A stretch of DNA of 64,000 nt from an uncultured Campylobacter sp. (lineage in GTDB: Bacteria; Campylobacterota; Campylobacteria; Campylobacterales; Campylobacteraceae). The stretch is taken from NCBI RefSeq assembly GCF_938002845.1, contig NZ_CALKZP010000015.1, positions 10,224 to 74,223 on the forward strand, read 5' to 3'. Of the stretch, positions 34,321 to 44,180 are shown one piece after another (the stretch's first letter is position 1; each line of letters begins with the position of its first letter). The notes under the pieces were generated by a model. The model searched no databases and was not told the origin of the DNA. It saw only the letters and a list, made by a program, of their open reading frames with translations. The position numbers and the translations under genes were made by a program.

Positions 34321-34772
34321 TGCAGATAACGGTAAATTCCATCCAAAAGGGCGCGGACGAGTTCGCAGGCGCGATAAGCGATTATAAAAAAATGGCGGCT
34401 AAATTTGCGACGGTGCGAGATGAGACGTTTTTTAATGCTAATATCGCTCGTGCCCAGAGCGCGTCTCGCGAGCTCGCACTTATGGCGTACGATGAAGCTT
34501 ATCTACCGCGCCTTAGCGGATACGTCGTAGCTCTGGATGAGCGCGGACAGGAGCTAGATAGCATGGAATTTGCGAGTATGCTAAAGGATAAAAGTAGCGT
34601 GTCATTTTTCATCGGTGGCGCTTACGGACTTAGTGAAAATTTTAAGGCAAAAGCCGATAAAATAATCAGTCTTAGTAGGCTTACGTTAGCGCACAAAATC
34701 GCTAAACTTTTGCTCTTTGAGCAAATTTTTCGCGCACTGTGTATTAACGCAAACCATCCATATCACAAATAA
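34320..34772 (+). CDS. rlmH: 23S rRNA (pseudouridine-1915-N3) methyltransferase
   Basis: 150 residues, SPOUT-type methyltransferase acting on helix 69 of 23S rRNA. Typical motifs: LDERGQELDSMEFASML, FFIGGAYGLSE (SAM-binding knot) and LSRLTLAHKIAKLLLFEQIFRA. GTG start overlaps accD stop (TAGTG). A neighbour of accD and dksA in Campylobacter genomes. Confidence 0.93.
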   Translation: MQITVNSIQKGADEFAGAISDYKKMAAKFATVRDETFFNANIARAQSASRELALMAYDEAYLPRLSGYVVALDERGQELDSMEFASMLKDKSSVSFFIGGAYGLSENFKAKADKIISLSRLTLAHKIAKLLLFEQIFRALCINANHPYHK

Positions 34773-34781
34773 AGGGAAAGA

Positions 34782-35138
34782 ATGAAAAAAAACGAGTTGA
34801 AATTTTACAAGAAAATTTTAGAAGAAAAAAGAGAGCAACTCATCGCCAATATTAATAGCTCTGTAAATGAAATTTCGGAATTGCGCGAAAATAAAGCTGC
34901 GGATGATTTTGATGTAGCGAGCATGAATACGGATTTAAGCATCGAATACTCGCTCAATGTTAATCAACAAAAGGCGTTTTTAGAGATTGAAAGCGCGCTT
35001 AAACGTATCGAAAACGGCACTTATGGGCTTTGCGAGAGCTGCGGCGAACAGATAAGCTTAGAGCGTCTTAAGGTAAATCCAGAGGCGAGATTGTGCATTT
35101 CGTGCAAGGAACAGGCGGAAAAGCAAAATAGGAGTTAG
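34782..35138 (+). CDS. dksA: DksA/TraR-family zinc-finger transcription factor
   Basis: 118 residues: a coiled-coil N-terminus with acidic tip (ADDFDVASMN) and a C4 zinc finger CESCGEQ...CISCKEQ near residues 84-108. DksA binds the RNA polymerase secondary channel and, with ppGpp, adjusts transcription in starvation. It follows rlmH after 9 bases. Confidence 0.92.
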   Translation: MKKNELKFYKKILEEKREQLIANINSSVNEISELRENKAADDFDVASMNTDLSIEYSLNVNQQKAFLEIESALKRIENGTYGLCESCGEQISLERLKVNPEARLCISCKEQAEKQNRS

Positions 35139-35140
35139 CT

Positions 35141-36142
35141 ATGAAAACCAAGCAATTCTTTTTATATTCGATCGTTTATATCGCAATCGTCGCGATTTTA
35201 GTTTTTACACAGCAAAGCAGTAGCTATACACTGGGGCTTTTCGGTTTTACGCTTACGCTTCCTGTGGCGGTGTGGATCGTACTGCCGCTAATTTTATATA
35301 TGATTTTAGCGATTTTTCATATCGTTTTTCATAGCTTCGCGTTTTATCGTACAAAAAGGGCGATCGCAAAGGATCTAAGCGCATACGATGCGATGAGTAA
35401 AGAGGTTTTGCTGGGTCTTGATACCAATAAAGACTTTAAAACCGAGTATTTTAAAGACCCGAGCGAGCTTACTAAAATTTTATCTCCGTGGTACGATAGC
35501 ACCGGCATAGATGTCAAAAATGAGGATCTAAAAGAGGTCATAGGCGTTATCGAGAAGGTTAAAAACGGCGAAGTGGCGGATCTGCGAAAATATAAACTTC
35601 CTAAAGATAACGGACTATTTTTGCAAAACGAGCTCAATCGCCTCGACGCCGAGCCTGCGTATGCGTATGAAATTTTAAAAACTAAGGGCGTTTATAGTGA
35701 AAATATCACTAAAAAAGCCTATGCCGTAGCGCTTGCCAAAGGAAGCTACGATAAGATCAAGGCCTATAAAATTCCTCAAGATATAGCCGAGGTAAATATT
35801 TTAGTGGATCGCGCGGTAAATGACGCGAGCTTTGAGATCAGTAGTGAGGAGCTTTTCGATCTCGTAAATAATGAAAAATTTAACGAGCAGGATTTTATCG
35901 GCTTTGCCAAAAAGCTAAAAAATCATCTCGCTCCAGAGCAATACAAAGCCTTTTTCGAGCGGCTCAAAAACGAGAATCAAGAAGCGACCGAGGCATATCT
36001 GTACGCGCTATATGAGCTTGGCATGATCGACGAGTTTAGAGAGCAGCTAAGCCTCGCCGACGGCGACGAGTTTGAGAAGTTTAAAATTCTGCTATTTTTG
36101 CGAGACAACGGCAAAAACGTCCCTGCGTCGCTGTTATTTTAG
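35141..36142 (+). CDS. Conserved Campylobacter membrane protein
   Basis: 333 residues: two N-terminal membrane helices (about 7-22, 41-65) then a large cytoplasmic, mostly helical domain of about 260 residues rich in K, D and E. No named domain recognised. Its position right after dksA (two bases) and before the dihydrouridine synthase is kept in Campylobacter genomes I know, which argues that it is real and possibly linked with this operon. Confidence 0.7.
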   Translation: MKTKQFFLYSIVYIAIVAILVFTQQSSSYTLGLFGFTLTLPVAVWIVLPLILYMILAIFHIVFHSFAFYRTKRAIAKDLSAYDAMSKEVLLGLDTNKDFKTEYFKDPSELTKILSPWYDSTGIDVKNEDLKEVIGVIEKVKNGEVADLRKYKLPKDNGLFLQNELNRLDAEPAYAYEILKTKGVYSENITKKAYAVALAKGSYDKIKAYKIPQDIAEVNILVDRAVNDASFEISSEELFDLVNNEKFNEQDFIGFAKKLKNHLAPEQYKAFFERLKNENQEATEAYLYALYELGMIDEFREQLSLADGDEFEKFKILLFLRDNGKNVPASLLF

Positions 36143-36680
36143 CTCGGTAATTTTACCAGTTCGTTTTATGCGGGTAAGAGAGGCTGCTTTTTACGATCTG
36201 TGCGGCTATCAAACACAGCCTGCGCGATAAAATTTAAAGTGCGGGTAAAATTCTAACTCGCGCAAATTTTAAATTTCAAAATTTATCGAAAAATCAATGC
36301 GCGTAAGCGGTAAAATTTAAAAGATTTGCTTGCGTAGTGCGCGTGTAAACGGGTTTTGCATTTATGCGATGAAATTTAAAATTTAAACGTAAAGCGTAAG
36401 ACTTGCTAGCCGAATAAAGTGCTGAAACTTTAAAATCCGCGCGGCGTTTTGCAAGCTGCTTGCTGGGCTCGCCGTGCAAATAAAATTGGTGGCGATCATT
36501 CTTGCTGCCGTTTTGCCGCCATGCAAATTAGCCAAGCTTAAAAATAAAATTCGCGCCTAAATGCGAATACCGCAGCCTATGAAATTTAAAATTTAAAGCT
36601 CGTGGCAAAACCCACTGCAAGCGTTGCGGCGTTAAATTTAAAGATTTAAATTCAGACGAAATCAAAATGAGAAATTTAAA
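36143..36680. other. Gene-free spacer rich in AAATTT words
   Basis: About 540 bases between the membrane protein and dus, which are normally adjacent. It contains many TAAAATTTAAA words separated by GC-rich stretches. I see no RNA gene or believable frame. Confidence 0.5.
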
Positions 36681-37607
36681 ATGACGGAAGATTTTTTTAA
36701 AAGGAACCCTCTATTTTTGGCGCCTTTGGCGGGCTTTTCGGATCCGCCGCTGCGGGGCGTAGTGAAAAAATTCGGCTGCGACGCGACCGTAAGCGAGATG
36801 ATAAGCGCAAACGCCCTTGTTTTCGAGGGTGAAAAGACGCTAAAGATGCTCGAAAAAAACGCCGCCGAAACCCCATTTTTCGTACAGATCGCAGGCAGCG
36901 ATGCGGAGATCGTCAAAAAGGCGGTTTTGCTCATCAACAAATTTGACGGCATCGACGGCATCGATCTAAACTGCGGCTGCCCCGTCCCCAAGGTCGTAAA
37001 GCAGGGCGCTGGCTCGGCGCTGCTGCTTGATCTGCCCCGTCTATCGCGCCTGGTTGAGACGATCAAAAAGTATTCGAACAAAAAATTTACGAGCGCGAAG
37101 GTGCGGCTGGGCTTTGGTGCTGTGGATATCGAAAATATCGCGCGCGCCGTACAAAGCGCAGGAGCCGATTTTATCGCGATTCACGGCCGCACCAGAGCGG
37201 GCGGATACAGCGCGGCGGTGGATTACGGCGCGATCGCAAGAGCCAAACGTGCGCTGCAAATCCCCGTGATCGCAAACGGCGACATAAACTCCTCCAATGC
37301 GCCCGCAGTGCGAGGCCTTAGCGGCGCAGACGCGTTGATGATCGGTCGCGCGGTAATCGGCAGGCCGTGGATATTTCGCGAGATCAAAACTGGCGAGCAG
37401 GCAAGCGATGCGCTAAAAAGGGAGATTGTGCTTTATCATTTCGCTCAAATGCTAAGCCATTACGGTGTGCGCGGCGTTACGATATTTCGCAAGCATCTGC
37501 ATGAATACTCCAAGGGGCGCGAAAACGCCGCAAGCTTTCGCGAGCAGATCAACCATGTCGCCGCCGAGAGCGAAATGACTCGGCTAATCGAGGAATTTTT
37601 TAGCTAA
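36681..37607 (+). CDS. dus: tRNA-dihydrouridine synthase
   Basis: 308 residues, FMN-dependent Dus family (DusB-like). Motifs: APLAGFSDPPLRGVV, SEMISANALVF, QIAGSDAEI, DLNCGCPVPKVVKQGAGSALL (catalytic Cys in the CGCP loop), IHGRTRAGGYS, VIANGDINS and GADALMIGRAVIGRPW. Reduces uridines of tRNA D-loops. Confidence 0.93.
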   Translation: MTEDFFKRNPLFLAPLAGFSDPPLRGVVKKFGCDATVSEMISANALVFEGEKTLKMLEKNAAETPFFVQIAGSDAEIVKKAVLLINKFDGIDGIDLNCGCPVPKVVKQGAGSALLLDLPRLSRLVETIKKYSNKKFTSAKVRLGFGAVDIENIARAVQSAGADFIAIHGRTRAGGYSAAVDYGAIARAKRALQIPVIANGDINSSNAPAVRGLSGADALMIGRAVIGRPWIFREIKTGEQASDALKREIVLYHFAQMLSHYGVRGVTIFRKHLHEYSKGRENAASFREQINHVAAESEMTRLIEEFFS

Positions 37608-37629
37608 ATTTAGAATTTTAGGAACTCTG

Positions 37630-38067
37630 ATGATTATTTTAAAAATTATAGCCTGTGCATTTTCGATGAGTTTTTGCTTGATGTGCATTTCAAGTTTGAT
37701 GGGTTTTTTGACAGGGCAGATTTTTGACACGTCTAGCGTCTGGGATGGCGACCCTCTAGAATGGCTGCAGAAAAAATTCGCATATTTCCTATTTTTGTGG
37801 ATATTTTCCTGCGGGATTTGCGCGATACTTGCCGCAAAGTTAAAGGATTTTGGTAAGCTCACGGATTTTTTCGTAAATTTATTTTTGCCTACAGCAGCGG
37901 TTTGGATACTATCGCCATTTTTAGGGATGATGATTGTGGCGCTGATTGTTTCAGATTTGCATCTTGCCACGTTTTATTCCTCGTTGCTTAGCGCATTAAT
38001 ATTTATCGTTCTTTTTATGATCGTCGTAGCTGAGGTCCTAAAGCAGATTTATCCGCCCAAGTCCTAG
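37630..38067 (+). CDS. Hypothetical membrane protein (145 aa)
   Basis: Four membrane helices with short loops, one containing SSVWDGDPLEWLQKK. TTAGGAAC precedes the ATG. No family recognised. It follows dus by 22 bases. Confidence 0.55.
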   Translation: MIILKIIACAFSMSFCLMCISSLMGFLTGQIFDTSSVWDGDPLEWLQKKFAYFLFLWIFSCGICAILAAKLKDFGKLTDFFVNLFLPTAAVWILSPFLGMMIVALIVSDLHLATFYSSLLSALIFIVLFMIVVAEVLKQIYPPKS

Positions 38068-38165
38068 CGCGCGAAATTTTAAAATTTAGCGCAGAGCTTT
38101 TATCTACCGCTTATATCATAGCCCGCACGTTAAAAGGCGAGGGCGTTAAAATTTAAGGAGAAATT

Positions 38166-38897
38166 ATGGAAAATATCTACATCATAGGCGACGTGCATGG
38201 CTGCTACAGATCGCTTTTGGCGTTAATAGAACAGCTGCCGCATAAATTTGATAGTAAAATTTGCTTCGTGGGCGATCTGATCGACCGAGGCCCTGCGAGT
38301 GCGGATGTGGTTGAATTCGTGCGCGCTCGCGGATACGACGCAGTGATGGGCAATCACGAAAAGCGCTTTGTGGGCAATGCAAAAACCGCCCTAAGATGCG
38401 CAAAGACGGGCAAATTTACGAGTTCAAACGACCCTTACGCATTTTTTAGCCTGGATGAAAGCTGGCTGTTTAATAATGGTGGTGAAGCGACGCTAGCGTC
38501 GTATTATCGTCACGGAGGCGTGAAGCAATGCAAGGAGCATCTGCGGTTTGTCTCGCGGCTGCCGATTTACTTGGAGTATGATTTGCGTGATGAAAGCGGT
38601 CGCGCGCTCGTCGTATCGCACTCTGCAGTGGGTCGCGCGTGGGGGATCAGACACGATGCAGAACGTGCGAAAAGCTTCGCCGCTCACGTGCTAAGCGGAC
38701 GCGGAGACGATAGCGCGAATGATGGAATTTTTAATGTCTACGGGCACACGCCAGTAAAAAAGCCCATCATTACGGAATTTAGCGCAAATATCGATCTGGG
38801 CTGTGTTTATAAAAAGCACTGGGGCGAGAAGGCGAGGCTTTGCGCACTGGAATTTCCCTCAAAGAAAATTTTCACGCAGGAATGCATAGATTTTTGA
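38166..38897 (+). CDS. Serine/threonine phosphatase-type metallophosphoesterase
   Basis: 243 residues with the calcineurin-like metal motifs GDVHGCY at residues 8-14, GDLIDRGPAS at about 38, GNHEKRF at about 65, and later H residues in VVSHSAVG and VYGHTPVKKP. Related to the bacteriophage lambda/PrpA phosphatases. Likely a cytoplasmic protein phosphatase or diadenosine-polyphosphate-type hydrolase; the substrate is open. AAGGAG ribosome site. Confidence 0.85.
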   Translation: MENIYIIGDVHGCYRSLLALIEQLPHKFDSKICFVGDLIDRGPASADVVEFVRARGYDAVMGNHEKRFVGNAKTALRCAKTGKFTSSNDPYAFFSLDESWLFNNGGEATLASYYRHGGVKQCKEHLRFVSRLPIYLEYDLRDESGRALVVSHSAVGRAWGIRHDAERAKSFAAHVLSGRGDDSANDGIFNVYGHTPVKKPIITEFSANIDLGCVYKKHWGEKARLCALEFPSKKIFTQECIDF

Positions 38898-39018
38898 GTT
38901 CGCATCCAGGCTCGCACGTATTAAAATTTAAATTGCGCAGGCTGTTTGAAAGCGAAATTTTAGAATTTAAAGGCGCGTTCTTGCAGCTCCCGTCGCGCAG
39001 TCAGGTCGCGCTGAAATT

Positions 39019-39849
39019 TTAAATAATATCCCTTAGCTTGCGCGCTTCATACATCCACGCCTCAAGCTCATCCCAGCGCTCGTCACGAATCATCTGCACG
39101 CAAATTTCAAGCTCGTTTTTAAAAGCGTCGATCGCGCCTAGGAGGTTCGTGCGGTTTTGCTTGAAAATATCGACCCACATCTGCGGCGAGCTCTTGGCGA
39201 TACGGCTCATGCCCGAGAAGCTGCCGCCGGCTAAATTTATGATGTTGCGGCGATTTTCCTCTTTTAGTACGCTGTTTACGAGCGAGTAGCTGATCGCATG
39301 CGGCAGGTGTGAGATGAGCGCCACGTGGTGATCGTGGCTTTTTGCGTCCATAAATACGATCTTCATCCCCGCGAAAGAAAAAATTTCGACCGCGCGCTTG
39401 ACATGCGTTTCGTCCGCGCCGTGATCGTCGCAGATGACGACTACCGCGCCGTTTAAAAGCTCTTTAAATGCCGCTTGCGGACCGGAGTTTTCGGTACCAG
39501 CCATTGGGTGAGCTGCGATGAAATTTCGTCTGATTTGCGGCGGGCAGTTTTGTAAAATTTTAAATTTCGTGCTTCCCAGATCAATGATCGTCGTTTCACT
39601 TCTGCAGTCGCTTAGTTTTTTCAACGTCTCAATAATTGCCTCCACGGGGATTGCAAGAAAGATCGCGTCGCAGCTTTGCTTCATCTGCTCCAAACTTAAA
39701 ATTTCATGCACGAGCCCGAGTCGCAGAGCTTCTTTTTCGTTTTCGCGGTTGATGTCGCAGCCATAGACGGCGCTAATTATTTTGGTGCTTTTTAGACATA
39801 GCCCCAGCGAGCCGCCGATGAGACCCAGACCGATAATTCCTATCTTCAT
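39019..39849 (-). CDS. tyrA: Prephenate dehydrogenase
   Basis: 276 residues from MKIGIIGLGLIGGSLGL (Rossmann GxGxxG), after AAGGAA. Later motifs: AHPMAGTENSGPQAAF, SHLPHAISYSLV, and GGSFSGMSRIAKSSPQMW. Converts prephenate to 4-hydroxyphenylpyruvate in tyrosine synthesis. An 8-residue upstream in-frame extension is unlikely. Divergent from bamA as in other Campylobacter. Confidence 0.93.
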   Translation of the reverse strand: MKIGIIGLGLIGGSLGLCLKSTKIISAVYGCDINRENEKEALRLGLVHEILSLEQMKQSCDAIFLAIPVEAIIETLKKLSDCRSETTIIDLGSTKFKILQNCPPQIRRNFIAAHPMAGTENSGPQAAFKELLNGAVVVICDDHGADETHVKRAVEIFSFAGMKIVFMDAKSHDHHVALISHLPHAISYSLVNSVLKEENRRNIINLAGGSFSGMSRIAKSSPQMWVDIFKQNRTNLLGAIDAFKNELEICVQMIRDERWDELEAWMYEARKLRDII

Positions 39850-39891
39850 AAAATTCCTTTTTGATATATGCAAGTTTTAATTTTAATGTGG

Positions 39892-39897
39892 TATTAT
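39892..39897 (+). promoter_or_regulatory. Putative -10 box of bamA
   Basis: TATTAT about 33 bases upstream of the bamA ATG, in the short divergent spacer with tyrA. Confidence 0.4.
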
Positions 39898-39930
39898 ACG
39901 CAAATTATTTTCGTTTTTAGGTAAAATTTT

Positions 39931-42186
39931 ATGAAAAAAAGCGTTTTTTTACTCTTAGTAGGCGGGATTTCCGTGGCGTGCGCCGCACAGATCAAATCCA
40001 TTAAATTTGAAGGCCTTAGGCATCTTTCTCCACAGGTCGCACAGCAAATTTCAGGACTTAAGGTGGGCGATGAGCTTAACGGCGAGAACACCAATGCTGC
40101 GATCTCGAAGCTATTTGAACAGGGCTATTTCAGCGACGTTTATATCAGCGAACAAGGCGGCGCGGTCACGATTAACGTAACCGAAAAACCGACCATCGCC
40201 AAGGTCGAGATCAAAAACGTAGTTACCAACGACCGCGATAAGATAAATGAGCTCATCGGCTTGCGTCCGGGTCAGGTTTACGACGAGGTGGCTGCTAAAA
40301 AAGCAGAGACCCGCATCAAGCAATACTACGAAGTCAAGGGCTTTTTTGACACCGTGGTGGAATTTTATCCAAAGCCGATCAACGACGATAAATCGGTCAT
40401 CTTACTAACGATCGAGGTAAATCGCGGCGAAAATATCATCATCGATAAGGTAAATTTAGTAGGCGCAGACAAGCTCGACTATGACGATATAGAGCCATCC
40501 GTCGCCAATAAAGAACGCGAGATGCTGGGCTGGATGTGGGGCTTTAACGATGGTAAGGTAAAAACCGCCGAGCTTCCTAACGACGCAAATAGAATTCAAG
40601 AAGAATATTATAAAAAAGGCTACTTAGACGCGCAGGTTTCTGCGCCGCTACTTAATGCCGATATGGATAATTATACTGCCGATCTTACCTACTATATCAG
40701 CGAGGGCGAGCAATACACCGTAAGCTCCGTAGATATCGAATATCCTGCAGATATAATCAAGCTTGATAAAGAAAAGGTTTTGGATGATTTCAAGCTTCAA
40801 AAGGGCGATACAATGAATTCCGAGCGTTTGCGCCGCGATATGAATACGCTAGAGACTTTAGTCGCGGATCAGGGATATGCCTATGTGCGCATCGTGCCTA
40901 AGACTAAGCAGGACAAAGAAGCTCGCACGGTCGCTATCACGTATCAAGTCATCCCTGAGGATAAAGTCTATATTAGAAACGTAACGATCTCGGGTAACGA
41001 TAAGACCGAGGATAAGGTCATTCGCCGCGAGATGTATCTGACCGAGGGAAATTTATATAGCAAAACCGACTACAACGATTCGTTAAATTCTTTAAAACGC
41101 ACGGGGTATTTCGATGAGGTGGAGATTAAAGAAAACCGCGTTTCTAACGATCAGATCGATCTTGAAGTCGCAGTTAAAGAAGCTCCTACGGGCTCTATCA
41201 CGGGTGGTATCGGATATGGCAGCGAGGATGGAATTTTACTTAGCGGTGGTATCAGCGATCGTAATGTATTCGGCACCGGCTTGCACGGCGCATTCTCGGT
41301 CGAAAAGAGCGACGATCAGCTAAGCGGACGCTTGAGCTTAACCAATCCTAGAGTATTTGATTCTGAGTATAGCTTAGGCGGATCGATCTTTGCCAACGAT
41401 TACGACTGGGACGACTACGATGAGAAATCTTACGGATTTTCAATCACGGGCGGTCGCAAGATCGGGCGTAATACCGATGTAAGCCTTACATATTATCTCG
41501 AAAAAAGCGAGATTAAGGGCTTAAACGAATATTACGCCAAAGCGGGCTATTTAGATGGCAAGAATTTAAAAAGCTCGATTATCCCGTCTATTACATACAA
41601 CAGCACAGATGATTATTACTTGCCAAGAAGCGGTATGATCGCAAGTGCTAGCTTGGAATACGCGGGTCTTGGCGGCGATATGGACTACACCAAGGCGCGA
41701 GGATCGTTTAACTACTATTTTGGCTTGCGAGATTATATCGATCACGACATTATCTTTAGATACAAAGCTGCAACGGGCTATATGTGGGAAGGTAATAAAA
41801 AGATTCCTATCAATGAAAAACTATTCCTGGGCGGAATGAAAAGCATTAGAGGCTACGAAGGTCGCAGTATCCCGAAAAAAGAGATCTGCTTAAATGCAAA
41901 TAATTGCCGCTATATCGAGACGGGTGGTATGCAGAGCTTCAATAACTCTTTTGAGCTAAGCTTTCCGGTGGTTGATAGGCTTAAAATGCGCTTTGTAACG
42001 TTTTTTGACTACGGAATGATCGGCGATCATGACTGGAATGAGGAGGAGCGCTACAGCACGGGCGCCGGTATCGAGTGGATGACGCCGATGGGGCCTTTGC
42101 AGTTATACTTCGTCAAGCCGCTTAATAAAAAGCCGCACGACGACACAAATAGCTTCGAATTTAGTATCGGCGCTAGATTTAATTAA
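39931..42186 (+). CDS. bamA: Outer-membrane protein assembly factor BamA
   Basis: 751 residues with a signal peptide (MKKSVFLLLVGGISVACAA). Five POTRA domains occupy about residues 20-420, followed by a 16-strand barrel whose L6 loop motif is kept (GGMKSIRGYEGRSI). It ends in EFSIGARFN, a terminal beta-signal with aromatic residue. BamA inserts beta-barrel proteins in the outer membrane. Confidence 0.96.
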   Translation: MKKSVFLLLVGGISVACAAQIKSIKFEGLRHLSPQVAQQISGLKVGDELNGENTNAAISKLFEQGYFSDVYISEQGGAVTINVTEKPTIAKVEIKNVVTNDRDKINELIGLRPGQVYDEVAAKKAETRIKQYYEVKGFFDTVVEFYPKPINDDKSVILLTIEVNRGENIIIDKVNLVGADKLDYDDIEPSVANKEREMLGWMWGFNDGKVKTAELPNDANRIQEEYYKKGYLDAQVSAPLLNADMDNYTADLTYYISEGEQYTVSSVDIEYPADIIKLDKEKVLDDFKLQKGDTMNSERLRRDMNTLETLVADQGYAYVRIVPKTKQDKEARTVAITYQVIPEDKVYIRNVTISGNDKTEDKVIRREMYLTEGNLYSKTDYNDSLNSLKRTGYFDEVEIKENRVSNDQIDLEVAVKEAPTGSITGGIGYGSEDGILLSGGISDRNVFGTGLHGAFSVEKSDDQLSGRLSLTNPRVFDSEYSLGGSIFANDYDWDDYDEKSYGFSITGGRKIGRNTDVSLTYYLEKSEIKGLNEYYAKAGYLDGKNLKSSIIPSITYNSTDDYYLPRSGMIASASLEYAGLGGDMDYTKARGSFNYYFGLRDYIDHDIIFRYKAATGYMWEGNKKIPINEKLFLGGMKSIRGYEGRSIPKKEICLNANNCRYIETGGMQSFNNSFELSFPVVDRLKMRFVTFFDYGMIGDHDWNEEERYSTGAGIEWMTPMGPLQLYFVKPLNKKPHDDTNSFEFSIGARFN

Positions 42187-42750
42187 ACGCGGCGACTTGC
42201 GAACGCTGTGGCGTACGTAGAATTTTCTACCGCACGCCTTAAATTTAATAATGCTCGCGATTCTAGCCTTTCGTGTCGCGCTAATTTGCAGCCGAATTAT
42301 TGTAAGCGGGTTGAGCTAAATTTTAATTGGAATTTCGCTCGGCTTAAGATGAAATTTAAACGCATATCTTGCTTTGAATTTTTTAGAATTTTAGTTATCA
42401 AGATAGTTTAAAATTTCATTCGTATGTAAAATTTTAAGTACAAGAGTTCTAAAAAATCAATACAAGCCATTTGCATACTTTATTTAAAGAAATTCTAATA
42501 TTGAAATTTAAAGATTACGATATAGACGATAAACGCCGCTTTATTGCGCGCGGAATTTCACTGCATAGGATCTAGCGCGCCACTGAATTTTAAAGCTCAT
42601 AAATTTTTGAGATTCTAAAATTGCTAGAATTTAAAATTTTAAATCGCCTCGTAAATCGCTAAACATTTGCGTTAAATTTTGCCTCGCTTTACCGATAATT
42701 TAAGTTAAGCTTGTAAAATCGCGCTCTAAAATCATATCAAAGGCTCTTTT
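42187..42750. other. Gene-free spacer
   Basis: About 560 bases between bamA and the M23 peptidase gene. AT-rich with AAATTT/AATTTT words and short GC islands. Open frames here have no ribosome site or family resemblance. No RNA gene seen. Confidence 0.5.
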
Positions 42751-44130
42751 ATGCGTAGAAATGGCAATGGAACGAAGCTTAAAATTTTAATATTTCTTAT
42801 TATAATATGCGCTTTGGTTTATGGAATTTTTAGAATTTTCACCTCGCCGAAATTTGAAAAAAATCCTCCGCAAATTGCGCTGGAAAATGAAATTTATTGG
42901 AATTTAACCTCGCCCTTGAAGATTAAAATTTCAGACGATACCGGCATTAAGCTCGTTCGCGTTAATTTAAACGACGGAGCCAGCACGATACCGCTACTAA
43001 ATGAGGAGCTGAACGTTCCGCAAACGACGCTAGAGCTTGCCGTGCAATTTCCTAAAAATTTGATGCTTAATAAAGATAAAAACTACAAGCTCGAGGTTTT
43101 TGCAAACGACATTAGCTCGTGGAATTTTGCGCAAGGAAATAAGAGCGTAAAAATGGCAAATATAATAATAGACGACAAAAAGCCCGTCATAAATATCATC
43201 AATCAATCCTATAAAATCACCAAAGGCGGTAGCGCTGTAGTCGTATTCTCAGCTAAAGACGAGCGCCTAAACGAAGTCTATGTCAAAACCAACTATGGCA
43301 AAATTTTTAAAGCAATTCCTTTTGTAAAAGAGGGCTATTATGCGTCTCTCGTAGCGTGGCCTGCAAATTTGGAGGAATTTCGCGCAGAAGCGGTCGCCAC
43401 CGATCGTGCAGGCAATGAAAGCATTTCGCAGATCAAGTATTTTTATCAGGATAAAAAATATAAAGTCTCTACTATCAAGCTAAATCCAGGTTTTATTAAC
43501 GGCAAAGTAAGTGATCTGGCTAGCCAATATGCGCAGAATTTTAACTCTATGAGCGATCTGGAGAAATTTAAATTCGTAAATGAAACTCTGCGTAAGAAAA
43601 ACGGAGATGATCTGCACGCTGCTACTAGCGCGGTGCACGAGGATGAAATAAATGGATTTGAGCTAAAGCCTTTTTATCCGCTTGCTAAAGGCGCAGCGGT
43701 AGCAAGCTTTGCCGATCATCGGATATTTTTTATGAACGACGAACAAGTAAGTGAGTCATGGCATATGGGGCTTGATCTAGCAAGCGTCGCAAACGCCGAT
43801 ATCAAAGAGAGCAACTACGGCAAGGTAGTTTTCGCGCAGGAAAATGGAATTTTCGGATTAAATTTAGGAATTTACTACGGCTTCGGATTATACGGCATCT
43901 ACGGACACTGCTCGGCGACGCAGTTAAGTGTGGGCAGCGACGTAAAACCGGGCGACATTCTAGCACAGACGGGCTCAAGCGGCTTTGCTTTTGGAGATCA
44001 TCTGCATTTTGGCATCGTAGTTCAGGGTGTGGACGTAAGACCCGAGGAGTGGATGGATCCTAAGTGGATGAAAGATAACATTACCGACGTCTTAGAAACG
44101 TCCAAAAAAGTAATAGAAAAAGGTAAGTAA
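42751..44130 (+). CDS. M23-family (LytM) metallopeptidase
   Basis: 459 residues: an N-terminal membrane anchor (about 8-27), a long periplasmic region with Ig-like strands, and a C-terminal LytM domain with zinc ligands in SWHMGLDLA (HxxxD) and HLHFGIV (HxH), plus GIYGHC. Cuts peptidoglycan cross-links. Members at this locus in Campylobacter lie before lpxC, as here. Which bond is cut is not shown. Confidence 0.88.
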   Translation: MRRNGNGTKLKILIFLIIICALVYGIFRIFTSPKFEKNPPQIALENEIYWNLTSPLKIKISDDTGIKLVRVNLNDGASTIPLLNEELNVPQTTLELAVQFPKNLMLNKDKNYKLEVFANDISSWNFAQGNKSVKMANIIIDDKKPVINIINQSYKITKGGSAVVVFSAKDERLNEVYVKTNYGKIFKAIPFVKEGYYASLVAWPANLEEFRAEAVATDRAGNESISQIKYFYQDKKYKVSTIKLNPGFINGKVSDLASQYAQNFNSMSDLEKFKFVNETLRKKNGDDLHAATSAVHEDEINGFELKPFYPLAKGAAVASFADHRIFFMNDEQVSESWHMGLDLASVANADIKESNYGKVVFAQENGIFGLNLGIYYGFGLYGIYGHCSATQLSVGSDVKPGDILAQTGSSGFAFGDHLHFGIVVQGVDVRPEEWMDPKWMKDNITDVLETSKKVIEKGK

Positions 44131-44146
44131 ATTTTAAAATTTTCGC

Positions 44147-44152
44147 TATAAT
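44147..44152 (+). promoter_or_regulatory. Putative -10 box of lpxC
   Basis: TATAAT 28 bases upstream of the lpxC ATG chosen here. It supports the start at 44181 rather than the in-frame start at 44151, which would overlap this box. Confidence 0.55.
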
Positions 44153-44180
44153 GCGCGGGTTAATGAAAACGAGGATAGAA

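Noticed and set aside
42208..42411. 67-codon frame after bamA
   Set aside because: Text composed of AAATTT words (LKFN, LNFNWNF), no ribosome site, no family.
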